Below the pieces are notes generated by a model that saw nothing but the letters and a program-made list of their open reading frames with translations, ran no database searches and had not been told where the DNA came from. From the NCBI RefSeq assembly GCF_051401765.1, contig NC_135073.1, positions 2,108,001-2,172,000 on the forward strand: a DNA stretch of 64,000 bases, written 5' to 3'. Source of the stretch: Calliopsis andreniformis (Eukaryota > Arthropoda > Insecta > Hymenoptera > Andrenidae). Shown one piece after another: positions 39,301-49,512 of this stretch. The first letter of the stretch is position 1; each line of letters starts with the position of its first letter. The position numbers were made by a program, and so were the translations under genes.

Positions 39301-42300
39301 AAAATTATAATTTTTTGAAATTAGGACAGCTTAGTTTGCTTATCTCATTTCCCTAAATATAAGATACTAATTATGAATATGAATCTTTTACGTACAGCTT
39401 TTTAGTAAAAAAGAAAAAAAGTTATTCAAAAAGAACAACAAATCTTGGTTAATACCAAATTGAGTTGGAGATCTTTTTTATCTGAATACTTTCAAGGTTC
39501 TGACGAATGAGATTAATATTGAGATTAATATTTAATATGAATTTTTTGCGATTAAGTATAATGACGCTCAAAAATGTTCACATACACATATAATACAAGT
39601 TAAATATTTGAACATTGTCTTCTCTAAAAATTCTTCCTTTTTTCGGACTTATTAAAAACATCAGTTTTTTAAGAAGCTCTCTTTGATAAGAACGAATCAC
39701 TCTGTATTTAATCGTGAAGATCACCATTTTTAACTTTATCAGTGATTAATAATTACAACTTTAAATTCCTTTTGGATTATCGAAAGTCATTTGTCGTTAA
39801 CGATTTCCTAAAAATGCGATTTGTCGTAAATTGTCTAGTAATGATTCTAATACGAAATTATGCACAAAGATTTCTTAGCCATAGAAATTCGTGATACGTC
39901 TAAATTTGAATATTCATAAATATCTTACCAAAAACCATGCTACGTGGTGATTATAAGACAATCTTTGAGTCTGAAGCCACAAATAAGGACTCCCTAAATT
40001 TATGTTATGGTTACTCGAATATTATGAATAAATCTTAAATATTTAGATATTTGAATACTATTGTTTATAATACACAAGTGTAAACAATAAATTAGATATT
40101 CATAGTAATCGAATACATAATATGATGCGAATTATAATTTATTTTTAAATGAAGTTTATTATTTTTTTAAAGTTACCATAATTTGAAAGACTACATAATT
40201 CTTAACTGTTTATAGTTTTAACTTTACAGCGATATTGAAAAGCAATTAACAAGTTAGCAAACTTGGCTTATAGCTCACATCATATTATTCGAATACATAT
40301 TATGACTCATAGACTACGAGTATTCGAGCACAACATATTCGTGTAGTAGTTAAATACTTAAATATAGAAGTAAGATTCACAAAAATTTGACATGTAGGTA
40401 GTATAGGTAAAAAGCATTTGCCATTGACTAGTAAAAACTTATGCAAAAAATGTATCGTGATAACAGCGCGAGAGATAAAGCCTGGAACATATTTCTTGTT
40501 GATTCCATTTTATTAAAATGTGCTATTCATTAAATTATCGTACGTTATAAATTCAATCTGTGTTTATACAACGTTTCGCCTAATTCGGTCACTAAACATA
40601 TTATCCTTCAGTATTTTTTGTATCATCGATAATGAGTGTATTCTATTGGAATAAGTTAAGTGAAACACCTCACATGATCGCTGGCATATAGGAAAGCATA
40701 TTTATGACACATACATTTTTAAGAGCACAAGGGGATGTGTAGAGAGACATATTGTCAAGAGTTCTATGTATTTATATTTGAATTTAGGAGCGGTTTCCAA
40801 AATTTATTTTTGAATTGAATGCATTCAAAATCTGGTTTCTCGAACAACGTTCAATCAGTATTTTGCTTTTTTGTTACAGGTCAGCCCTACAAACGTTGCA
40901 CAAGGTATCGAGCAAAGCACGCGAACAGAATTACTTTCTTGGTGGCCTGTCGCATGATTGGGTCAGTTACTATGAACAACGAATCGAAAGTGATCGCTCG
41001 TGTCTTAACGAGTGGCATGCTATGGACAACCTGGAATCCCGAAGACCACCGTCGCCGGATAGTGTACGCACCAAGTGGGTCCTCATTCTGAAATTTATTC
41101 GTTAGAAATAAAAATTTAAACATTCCTTTGACAAATCTAGGAATGCTAGAATATATTATAAAAAAACTGATAAAAGACTAAATCATAGAATAAATCACGA
41201 AATATCATTAAAGAAATGACAAAAATGGACATAAGTAAGCAATTCAAGAAATTAGATGGGCAAAAAGATATCTGATGACATTCAATAATAAATATAGACA
41301 GTTATTTATTTATCTTCAGAATTACACATCACAAGAAAAATTATGTACCAATATCGAAACTTATATAATACATTTTTTTTAAATTTCGATCAAGTCAGTT
41401 CACTGAAGTATAATCTTGGACGTTGAAGAAATACGAAGAATTGAGCAATCTAAATACGAGTATTTTTCTTATTTCAACTGATCTTCTAATGACTAAAACT
41501 ATACGGTGGTACATCCATGTACAGTTAAGAAACGAATTGAATTTTTTTGAAAATGGAATAAGTTCTAAAAAAGGTTAATTTTGAAAAGTCCGAAAAAATT
41601 TACATATGTACTGTTGGGAGCTAAGAAGATGTCAGCGGAACGGCACAAGGACAAGAGAGGTGCTTGGATCGTTACAAGTAATAATAAATGTGATCAATTC
41701 GGTCAATAAGAGGAATGCGCATGTCCTCTTTATGTGTCTTTTTGCGGATCCAATCAGATCCACTGACATCTTTTGAGCTCCCGAGAGTACTTGAACACAA
41801 TATACATTAAACACGCATATTTTCTACTGTGTCATTGTAGGCCCAGAGAAAGGGACGAAACGGAACGTGTAATCCGATCGACGCTAAAGGAGATCATGAT
41901 GTCCGTAGACCTCGACGAGGTAACATCAAAGTACATTCGAGGTCGTCTCGAGGAAGATCTCGACATGGATCTTGGGGAATTTAAACCATTTATCGATCAA
42001 GAAATGCTCACCATTCTTGGTCAGATGGACGCTCCAACTGAAATATTCGACCACGTTTATTTAGGTAGCGAATGGAACGCAAGTAATTTAGAGGAGCTTC
42101 AAAAAAATGGGTAAGCTGAAAATTTCTTCGACATTATTTTCTTAAATAGTAACATTAGATTTCATAACTGTTGGTAAATCTTAAAACTAATTAAAATTGT
42201 TGTCTATTCAGCGTCAGGCACATTTTGAACGTCACCCGAGAAATCGATAACTTCTTTCCTGGAATGTTTACATACTTGAACGTCCGCGTGTACGATGACG

Positions 42301-44847
42301 AAAAGACCGACCTCTTGAAGCACTGGGACGACACGTTCAAGTACATCACCAAGGCGAAGAAGGAGGGTTCGAAGGTGTTGGTACACTGCAAGATGGGAGT
42401 CTCGAGATCCGCCTCGGTAGTAATCGCGTACGCGATGAAGGCGTACAATTGGGATTTCTCTCAGGCTTGGAAACACGTGAAGGAAAAGCGAAACTGCATC
42501 AAGCCTAATAACAGTTTCTTACTGCAGTTGGAGACATATCAAGGCATCTTAGATGCCATGAAGAATAAGGAAAAACTCCAAAGGTCCAAGTCGGATACTA
42601 ATCTAAAATCACCCACCTCAACAAAAGATCAATCTAAAAAGGAAGAAAAATCTGACAATATGGACAATGGTCTGCAAACTACCTCCGGCTCGGAACTGAA
42701 GAAAACCAGTCAGAGGCCAAAAAGTTGGTCGCCGAATGTAAAAATCGCTGAAAACATGTTGCCTTCTGGTAAGTAGATTTTTAAAGAGCTCGCTTTTTAA
42801 ATGTTCAATTTTAAAATGTTTAATTTTCAATCGCTTTTTTGTTACAGTTCCTCTTTCGCAGTCTCTTGAGAGCATCGACAAAACGGGAAATACAGAAGTG
42901 ACTAGGGAAGATCTTCTCCGCTCCACCAATCAGAAACCCAACATGGTTCAAGAAGCCAGAAATGTCCTGATGCCCTGTGACAACGGTCAGTCGTATAGTG
43001 TATCTCAAAATCAAATTGTTCACTTACCGGGTCCCGCGACTGATCCACCAAGTGTTAAAAACAGAATCAATAAATTAGAAACGCAAGGTCAGAGAAGAAA
43101 AGGTTTGGTGTTGAACCTAACGAACCAGTTCGAAGCAGTGAGCAGTAAACCGTCTTCCCCAAGTTCGGATTCCGACAATAAACCGTTACCCCAAAGTCCA
43201 ATCTCTAGCTTAAATGAAAATGGACTCGTAGATCAAAGTTCGGAGACCTTGTCGACTGTTCCCGTGAAACAAGATGTCTGGGACCCTGGCGAAAAGCAAG
43301 GAAGTAAGTCGGAAAACAGTAATAATGGTGAATGTCTAGTCTGGACTGCATCGACCGATGCAACGTGTACCAATTCGTGTAGTAACGCTAAGACTAACGG
43401 AGAAGTGAGTGCAGAGACTGATTGTGTCGCGACAGTGACAGTGTTCCCTGGTCCTTTAGCTCGAAAAACGAAAAAAGACGGAGACCCATTTAGCACACAG
43501 GTAGATAGAGTGTTTGATAGAGAAGAAAGGCAAGGAGAACCAATCACAAGAGATTCTCCGAGTCGACAGAGTTCCTGGAGCAGTTACGACAGCGCCGTGA
43601 TCCTGGACAATAACTCGGTGCATAGTTCGTGGGGTACGCTACCGTCGAGGAACAGTTCTTGGGGTTCGTACGACATGCGGCCGTCAGATTTACTTGGCTC
43701 TAGTGGTTTATTTCCTTACGATAAAGAGGAAATACCCTGGCATCCAGGTACGGTGAAGCGTACTAAGCTAAAACTAGAAGAAAATACGTCTTCTGGTACA
43801 GTGAAACGCGTGTGCACGCAAACTTCCGACCCAGAGGAAAAAGACAGGTTACCTACTGAAGAGGAATCGTACAATCCAATGCTTCTGCATCACACGGCGT
43901 CCCCCACGTTGCGTCGGAGAGACTCTTCCCCTAGCCAAGAAAACAATTTAAAAGTAGATCCAATTAGAAGCTCCCCCAGTCCCATCAGAGAGCTTGACAT
44001 TTCGTCAGCTTCGATTCGTCAAGTTGGAAGACTGTCCACGAGTGCGCCAGCGTCATCCTCCCTCTCTTCGGATTCGGATTTACCGTCGTCCTTGAGGCCC
44101 TGCAAGTCGGAAAGCGAAACCTCGAGTCCCTGCGTAGTAAATACTACTCAATGTCATTCAGTAAAGCATCACAAAATGGTTTTGGAGAATCTTAGCAATA
44201 AATCAGTGTTCAATAAACGTTGCCTATTAGTAGACGATTCTCCAGAAGCAGAATGTCCGCGAAGCACTTCTGGTATCGTAAAGAATCTCAAGAAAGAGTT
44301 CGAGGCGAAGTCAACGAAACTAAAGAAGAGTCCCGAGAATAGTTTCGATAACGATTCATCGTCAATAGTGAACCGACCGAAAAGGGACGTGAGAATGAGA
44401 AGTCTGCCTTCATCGCCCGTGATCCCTCATAACGAATCGAAGATCCAGGCATCGCCTGAAACCAAAGACAAAGAAAAGGCTAACGGAACGTCGTTGGAGG
44501 ATTCAGAAGATCGATCGGTTAAAGTTCTGGTAGGAAAATACGAGAAACCAGACTCGAGAAAGTCAACGGATATCCAATTACGCGTGCACAAAGACAAAGA
44601 TTCTTGGGATTCTATAGACTCGCAGAAATCCAAGGGTACCTCCGAATATAGCAGACGGTCTGCGCCGATCATGATCAACAATCATTCGTCCCCTCTGTTC
44701 GCCGAAGCACCAGAAGCGCCTGGCAGACCGCCAGTGCCTTCGCTCATGGCAACTAGCAAGAAACAGCAACAACACGGCAGAACGCATCCCCTCGCCAGGC
44801 TGCAGGTCAGGCCTAGGCATAGCAGTCCGGTTTACAACACCATGTAA
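12287..44847 (+). CDS. ssh: Slingshot protein phosphatase (cofilin phosphatase), 5' end outside window
   Basis: Five exons join in frame: 12287-12352, 40880-41074, 41841-42110, 42212-42768 and 42848-44847 (TAA at 44845). They encode 1028 residues, numbered here from the first complete codon. Residues 1-87 end the SSH N-terminal domain (GRQHIFKPVSVQAMW, SCLNEWHAMDNLESRR). About 95-150 is the DEK-C domain (TLKEIMMSVDLDEVTSKY). About 150-300 is the dual-specificity phosphatase domain (YLGSEWNASNLEELQ, NVTREIDNFFPG), with catalytic loop HCKMGVSRSA; its Cys is residue 236, codon 42387-42389. The Asp of VYDDE at 42294-42296 is the likely general acid. Known of the family: slingshot dephosphorylates phospho-cofilin on its N-terminal Ser and so reactivates actin filament turnover in the cytoplasm. 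Upstream exons (start codon, rest of SSH-N) were not found in 1-12286 and should lie to the left. Identification is firm; exact transcript isoforms are inferred from splice sites. Confidence 0.96.
16090..16335. promoter_or_regulatory. CpG-rich island in the slingshot giant intron
   Basis: About 250 bases dense in CpG (CGTCGTTGACGTTGTCGTCG, GACGCGTCGCGACGC) stand out from AT-rich surroundings. The island has an open frame on + (16128-16334), but the protein shows no known domain and is Arg/Val-skewed. It may be an alternative slingshot promoter or enhancer; this is inference from composition. Confidence 0.35.
17236..17295. repeat. Dispersed 60-bp repeat, copy 2
   Basis: The block from AAAATTTTAAAAATTCAAAA to GAACGACTCATATAT pairs with 5397-5459. 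It probably belongs to a larger decayed element whose edges are not clear. Confidence 0.6.
17453..17818. mobile_element. Dispersed miniature element, family of three, copy A
   Basis: It shares ordered blocks with 49106-49512 and 55767-56433: ACAGGTGTCAGAAATTTTAA start, GTGAAATGTGTCTAACTTAA, AAATACATTCCACGCG, AGAATTAATAACCC, CGCAATTTCATCTATTCT, and an end like GTCGAACACCCTTC. The middle is an inverted repeat around the GTGTCTNACTT motif. Confidence 0.65.
19070..19390. repeat. Element with three copies of an AAGGTAG(C/T)T(G/A)ACTC end motif
   Basis: AAAGGTAGCTGACTCGGTAC lies on the + strand at about 19070. Inverted copies AAGGTAGTTAACTCGACATT and AAGGTAGTTGACTCAGTATT end at about 19225 and 19390; each continues TTGATCA or TCGATCA. 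A related + strand copy is at about 59013. This looks like a MITE with a duplicated right end. Confidence 0.6.
19987..20290. mobile_element. hAT-type MITE with 8-bp target-site duplication
   Basis: The ends are CAGGGGTGGCCAAG on the left and, in reverse complement, CAGGGGGGACCAACCTG. TTGTAGTC occurs directly outside both ends (19979-19986 and 20291-20298), an exact 8-bp duplication as made by hAT transposases. A GAGCCRC/GTGGCTC-rich subterminal region is typical of animal hAT families. The element has no transposase, so it is non-autonomous. Confidence 0.9.
20356..22057. mobile_element. Possible 1.7-kb non-autonomous element
   Basis: The left end GGGGAACCTAGAGATAAACG and the reverse complement of the right end, GGGGAGAGCAGGGACAAATG, are similar, and both continue TAACA. 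TA lies outside each end. Further GGGAC...GTAAC pieces occur inside (about 20548 and 21655). No transposase frame was seen, so the class is not assigned. Confidence 0.45.
30603..30791 (-). pseudogene. Mariner transposase C-terminal fragment, left arm
   Basis: The frame contains QQDNAPAHNA, which carries the second catalytic Asp of mariner transposases, and SPDLTPCDFYLFPK, the family's typical YSPDLAPxDxxLFP signature with the third Asp. The DNA-binding N-terminus and first catalytic Asp are absent. The fragment ends in the loop of the palindrome. Confidence 0.85.
30796..30945 (+). pseudogene. Mariner transposase C-terminal fragment, right arm
   Basis: The frame reads VFDHPPYSPDLAPCDFYLFP and continues GTHFQFIEHVKVK to a stop at 30943-30945. 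It is an inverted copy of part of the left-arm fragment but starts later, without the QQDNAPAHNA stretch. The open frame upstream of 30796 is antisense of the left arm and not transposase. Confidence 0.85.
32032..32270. mobile_element. TTAA-flanked miniature element
   Basis: TTAA lies at 32028-32031 and 32271-32274. The ends are CCCTGCGTGGGTAC and, inverted, CCCTCCGTGAACAC. No coding capacity. Confidence 0.65.
33385..33500 (+). CDS. Candidate first coding exon of an unrecognised membrane-anchored protein
   Basis: ATG at 33385 starts MVTCGSVYVVILLTLSVIL, then WIFNNFKRRKGLTRIAII and AR, ending at a good donor CGAG|GTGAGG (exon to 33500, phase 2). Residues about 7-22 form a clear hydrophobic segment followed by Lys/Arg, as in an N-terminal signal anchor. 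It lies at the right end of a GC-richer island (about 32500-33500), which could be its promoter. No downstream exon was found, and the match could be chance. Confidence 0.25.
36148..36357. mobile_element. Palindromic foldback MITE (210 bp)
   Basis: The left arm CGTTCAACCATCGCCAC pairs with the right end, which reads CGCTCAACCATTACCACCG in reverse complement. Inner arms GTAGAAACGACAAGTTCGAT and ATAGAAATGACAGGTTCAAT continue the hairpin. Confidence 0.72.
40880..41074 (+). CDS. ssh: slingshot exon (SSH-N, 195 bp)
   Basis: The acceptor TTTTTGTTACAG ends at 40879 and the donor GTGGGT begins at 41075. The exon encodes SALQTLHKVSSKAREQNYF through RRPPSPDSVRT and ends with AA, which joins G of the next exon to give Lys. 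The open frame runs past both splice sites, so the naive ORF ends are wrong. The sequence matches insect slingshot residues between the SSH-N core and the DEK-C domain. Confidence 0.93.
41616..41782. mobile_element. Miniature inverted-repeat element in slingshot intron
   Basis: The ends GGGAGCTAAGAAGATGTCAG and, inverted, GGGAGCTCAAAAGATGTCAG differ at two positions. It lies 58 bp upstream of the exon at 41841 and supplies the bogus ATG and open frame that seem to extend that exon leftwards. No clear target duplication. Confidence 0.7.
41841..42110 (+). CDS. ssh: slingshot exon (DEK-C and start of phosphatase domain, 270 bp)
   Basis: The acceptor CATTGTAG ends at 41840 and the donor GTAAGC begins at 42111. 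The exon encodes PRERDETERVIRSTLKEI through IFDHVYLGSEWNASNLEE and LQKN. It carries the whole DEK-C helix bundle and the first strand of the phosphatase domain. Its end GG plus C of the next exon makes Gly. Confidence 0.96.
42212..42768 (+). CDS. ssh: slingshot exon (phosphatase core, 557 bp)
   Basis: The acceptor TGTCTATTCAG ends at 42211 and the donor GTAAGT begins at 42769. The exon opens VRHILNVTREIDNFFPG. It contains the VYDDE acid loop and the catalytic P-loop HCKMGVSRSA (42384-42413), then the KNKEKLQRSKSDTNLKSP motif that follows the domain in insects. All key catalytic residues (Asp, Cys, Arg) are present, so the enzyme should be active. Confidence 0.96.
42848..44847 (+). CDS. ssh: slingshot last exon (665-residue C-terminal tail)
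   Basis: The acceptor TTTTTTGTTACAG ends at 42847 and the TAA stop is at 44845-44847. One 2-kb exon encodes a low-complexity Ser/Pro/Lys-rich tail with few hydrophobic stretches, as in other slingshot proteins, where tail phosphorylation, 14-3-3 binding and F-actin binding regulate activity (known of the family, not shown here). Visible features are SYSVSQNQIVHLPG near the start, three SSW motifs at about 43570-43680 (RQSSWSSYD, HSSWGTLP, NSSWGSYD), two GTVKR motifs at about 43750-43810 and an end reading HPLARLQVRPRHSSPVYNTM. Confidence 0.94.
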
Positions 44848-45244
44848 AAGGGAGACGAGATATTCTCTCCTGTTTATCAAATCTGAGTACACGTACCTGA
44901 ATTCAATGGGTATGTTGTGGCCACGATGAAATTGTGTGATCTCTATTGATGCCAACGAGTTGAAGGTGATGATCTTCGAACTCGACAACAAAGATCGACG
45001 GGGACACGTTTCAGTTCGATTCTCGCCATCGTCGATTCTACGGTTTACTCTACTACGCTTCGCGATATTGAAATAAGACAGGGATATCTACACCGATGTT
45101 TCTTAAAGCTGATGACAGTGCACAGACTTCTCGTATCGCTCTGAATATAGCGATATTGCAAAGGTCGTCCTTCGTGGCGAACTACTTGATAATTATGAGC
45201 GGAACAAAAGACTGTTGCTGATACTGTAGGAAATAGTTTATTAA

Positions 45245-45485
45245 CCCTTTGCGGTCCAATTTTTTTTATCGATTGCATACTGTCAAGTCTTCTCTAACCC
45301 TTTGCAATCATATGTGGCCTCCGACGTGACATTAAGATTTTCATGTAAAAGTCTTATATGACATATGACGTGACGTAATGCAGCGAACATATATTTGCTT
45401 GTACAGGATGTCATTTCACGCACAGGTAAAACTTTTAACTGAAAATTATAATGTCTCGTCGTAGATGACATAGGACTGCAAAGGG
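45245..45485. mobile_element. TTAA-flanked piggyBac-like MITE in slingshot 3' region
   Basis: TTAA lies at 45241-45244 and 45486-45489. The ends are CCCTTTGCGGTCC and, inverted, CCCTTTGCAGTCC, differing at one position. A further CCCTTTGC lies inside at about 45298. Confidence 0.78.
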
Positions 45486-45529
45486 TTAATTCTTGATCAG
45501 GATGTGAAATGGAAGGAAGTGTATTTAAT

Positions 45530-45541
45530 AATAAAAATAAA
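45530..45541 (+). terminator. ssh: Candidate slingshot polyadenylation signals
   Basis: Two adjacent AATAAA hexamers lie about 685 bases after the slingshot stop, just past a TTAA-flanked MITE. AATAAA is common by chance in AT-rich DNA, so this is only a candidate. Confidence 0.35.
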
Positions 45542-48500
45542 AGTTTATTAAATAACAACGGTTTCTCAACTCTCGTTTACAGTTGGATTTTCTTTAAATT
45601 ATTTCAACTCTCGATACAAACCGACTCCATGTGCCCACTTATGTACAGCATTTATCGTCAGCTGTTTTAACAATGATACACTTAAGAGATCTGGATCATA
45701 TGGTAATAATATTGGTTACTTTTGTACATTTTCGTAGGACCGATATAAAAAAATTGACATTTTCACTCATGTCATTTTAAAAACAACATTTGAAATCAAT
45801 CATTCTTCGTCGAATTATGATTACCTTTAAAAATTTTTCCTCTATTCGTCAATTCGCGACTACCGATATAAAATCAAGCATTCAAAAAATTGATTACCGC
45901 CTCAAATTGAATCATCCCACAGTATTTTTGAAAGATTTTGACTCTTTTTGACCGTGATATTTCCCATCGTACATTCAATCAACACATAGTTTTTTGTCAC
46001 CACACTAACAAATAACATCGATTATAGAAACTGTCGTTTAATAAAATGAAGCAAAGGAAGGGTTTCAATCTTCAGAATAACTGCTGAGAAATATCTTTCT
46101 TCAATTCTAGAGTGAACGCCAGATCGACTTAAATTATTATACTCCTTGGAAAATGTGAAGACATTTTAACAATCACTACAGGAAGTAGAATTTGTTACAA
46201 AAATATATTTATTTTGAATTATTTTTGTCCGTTTACTGATAGTACGTAGTTTAATGCGAACGATGATCTTTGCGGAGCGCGATATAAGTAGTTCATAGTA
46301 TTTTAGAGCTATAGATACAAATTTAACTGATTAATGTTAAAAAGTCTTATAAAAGGAAGCTATAATATTTTAATATGTGACTGATCGGTTTTAAGACGTA
46401 CGGTTCTTTTAAATGATCAATGAATGCTTACATAAATTATGAATCAGTATTTTACTCATCTTTTTGTTGCTTTTCTTGTAACAATTTTTTTTCGTCTTTC
46501 CTTAGTTTAAGTACTGATTGAAAGTAATTTTTGTTCCACTGTCTTAGTCTTTTTATTTCGTTTTGCGAGTTCCATTATCCAGTTAATTTTGTACCTATAA
46601 TTCTGAAACATCCTATCTATTGCATTAGTTTTACGAAATGCCGAAGATAGATGGTTGCCCAATGCGTTATTTTGTTTGTGGAGTGTAACCGTAAGGCACG
46701 TTTAAGGTCCTTCAGCGTCTTATGTTCCTTCTTTGTCAAATGTGTTTATAGCTTGCTCTTAGTTCAATTATTTTTTAAGCTGGAAATGCAACAATTTTAG
46801 AATGACAGCGGAAACTTGTTATTGCTACAACGACGTGTTGTCAAAGACTGTGTAACGGGCTTGGAATCAAATGTGATGTTGTTTCTTCAAAAAAAGAAAA
46901 AGAAAAAAAAGAAAAATATATGTGTCGCGCAGATATTGGAGCCAGCGTATTTATCCGCTTCGAAAATAAAGAAATGCGGGGGCTCGGTCAGGCTGTGAAC
47001 GATAGGACCGAGGACCGCGCTCGCTCGTTCTCATTTTTCTTTCTACTTGCAAGGGGAGTATGCGAACTCCAGCTCACCGATTTGGCTCCAATTTTGCACA
47101 TAGGTACTGACTGTATCTCATGTACAATCATGTTTCAAACGCGTGAAACGTGCTACTCAAAATTTCGTGCGATATTTCAGTTAAAAGTTTCGTATTCGCT
47201 ATACAGAGTGCCTCAAGTAAGCCAAGCCACCAAAACATTTCCTTCAGTTGTAACGATACAAAAAATATTTTGTATGCAATTTGAATAGTATCAAAGGATG
47301 AATACGCCACAAAGAATATTTGTCTTTTTTTTTATACAAATGCATATTTTTTCGCTTGCATATTGTAGCTGATATTAAAGTGCGTTGTACATACAATAAT
47401 ATGATTTTGAAGAGATGTACATACAATAATATGATTTTTAAATGATTTTTGATTCCCAAAATCAACGTCAACGACATGTGAGAACCGATGAATGTAAGTA
47501 AATATGTCTTCTTTATATTATAGATACACATCTAAAAGATCTGACATGAAATTTTTAAAACATCTATCACTTACTTTCTTAGTTGTCACGTTAATAATTG
47601 TGCAAAGTGGTTTTTTCCATTGCAATACATTGTTTAAAACGAGCAATAAAAGATAGTAATTTTTTTCGATTTTTTGAAGATTAATGGTAGTAGAAGCTCT
47701 ACATAATTATTTTATCTTAAATCTTTTCTGATATTGTAGGTTGTCCAGTATAAACAGCCTACTTGAATTTTTCTACAGAAAGGTATTGCAGTTCCATTTT
47801 AGGAAGGTGGGAATTTGTTTTACAGGACGCGAATAATAGACTAGACGACCATTGTGTTAATATCACATTATTTCACGGATGCATAACAGCAAAAATATTT
47901 GCAACTTATCTTGCAGTAATGTTGTGTATTTTACATACATTTAGTATGCCATTTATGAAACAAAAGCTAGTTATTTCATTATTTAAAATACTACACCTAA
48001 ACGTCTATGCCTTAAAAACTTCATCTATCCATCTATTTTAACCAGAGAGAACTATCTACTGATCAGTATCACGAATTGCTACTTAAATTCACCCAATCGT
48101 GACAGGTAAATGATACCTCATCAGTAAAAAAAAAGACCTTTAAAGAATGCTAGCCCTTATGAGCCTTTAAAAGTTCATACAACTTCTAAGATCTCTCACA
48201 TGAAGATCCTGATGGAGAGATGAATCATACATATCCTTTTTTATTCTTTTCTTTTAGATTATAATTAACTGCCGCGTACATTTTATGTTCTATTTATTAT
48301 TTGTTCTATTTACTATTTACTAATTTTGAAAACCAAAAATAATTTTAAAGTCATATCGTAGAGGCAAAAGTATCGATTCATGAAATTCCAAAGAAAATGA
48401 TCATAAAATAAAATTGTATAAGTATTGTGGTGTATTTGTCCTTTAGTACGATTCAAATTGCGTATAAAGTACTGTTTGTATCACTACTGAAGAAGGACAT

Positions 48501-49105
48501 TTACGTGGTTTCTTTTAAATGAGATCCTCTGTATATCGAATACAGTAATTCCTCGATTCTTAGTTTTTCTTTAAAATTTTTCTTTTTCGAAACTTTAATA
48601 TTGCTATGCGCTCCATTTCTGGCACTGCTTCGCAACCACTCGCTGGCAAATATTTGAGAAAAATATTCCTTGCAAGCTCTAATATATGTTTTTCACTAAT
48701 GAAAAATAAAACTTTTATATTTTTTTAGAATAAAATTAAATACAATGTAATTTGGACAATTTTGAGTTTCACTTATAGTATGTAACAGTTTTGTAGTATG
48801 TACCAACTCTTTGCTGTACAAGTCGATGATAGATTTTTTAAAAACAAGAAATAGAAATTAAATTTGGTCGAGAGGAAAAGTGTATAATATGGAAGTTACT
48901 AGCAGAAGTAAAGATAAGTTGTTTATAATTTATGTCAAAATTAAAATAAATTTTTTATAAATGATATATCTTTTACGTGCGTATATACACATAAAACGCA
49001 ATCCTTTTTACTCTTCTTTAATATATTTACAGTCATGATTTTACAGTTACCCAGAATTTTTAATTTTTATAAATCATTATTAAAGTTCCGACTATTAGGA
49101 ATGTT

Positions 49106-49512
49106 TAACAACATGTGTCAAAAATTTCAAGGGGTAAGTCTACACACTGAAATATAATGAAAATAAATATTGACGAAATTGCGTTTCAGTATCGTTCAGT
49201 CTTTATTTTCGAATTATTTAAATTATTATTTGTTAAGAAAATGCCTAAAATATGCGTAAAATGTGACTTGTTCTACTTTTTCGACTGACTTCGCTGTGTT
49301 TGATCTAGTCCGACCTAACAAATGGACATCAGTAGTAGAATGAGTCCCAAGTCAGACACATTCCACATGAATTTTAGAAGTTTTTGTAAGAATTGATAAC
49401 TCTGTAACGAAATCCCAAACACAATTTTGTCATTCTTGATCTTTGCCCTACTTTGACATACAGAATCGCCACTTCAAATTTTTTAACACTTGTTATCAAA
49501 CATTCTGTGTGT
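49106..49512. mobile_element. Dispersed miniature element, family of three, copy B
   Basis: Blocks include ATGTGTCAAAAATTTCA, GTAAAATGTGACTTGTTCTA, AAGTCAGACACATTCCACAT, AGAATTGATAACTC and CACAATTTTGTCATTCTTGA, in the same order as copy A. Edges are approximate. Confidence 0.65.

Larger units (their letters stand above)
12353..40879 (+). other. Slingshot giant intron (28.5 kb)
   Basis: The intron is bounded by GTAAGT at 12353 and TTTTTGTTACAG at 40879, joining residues M-W-S of the conserved QAMWSALQ. It holds the mobile elements listed separately at 17453-17818, 19070-19390, 19987-20290, 20356-22057, 30409-31102, 32032-32270 and 36148-36357. It also has GC-richer islands at about 16090-16335, 22880-23660 and 32500-33500, which could be alternative promoters, enhancers or nested genes. 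No nested gene could be proven. Confidence 0.85.

Noticed and set aside
42618..44991. Minus-strand frames across slingshot exons (for example 44578-44991)
   Set aside because: Antisense shadows of the slingshot coding sequence.
46880..47290. A-rich run followed by a GC-rich patch, like a retrotransposon tail or new exon
   Set aside because: No reverse transcriptase or target duplication, and no domain in any frame.
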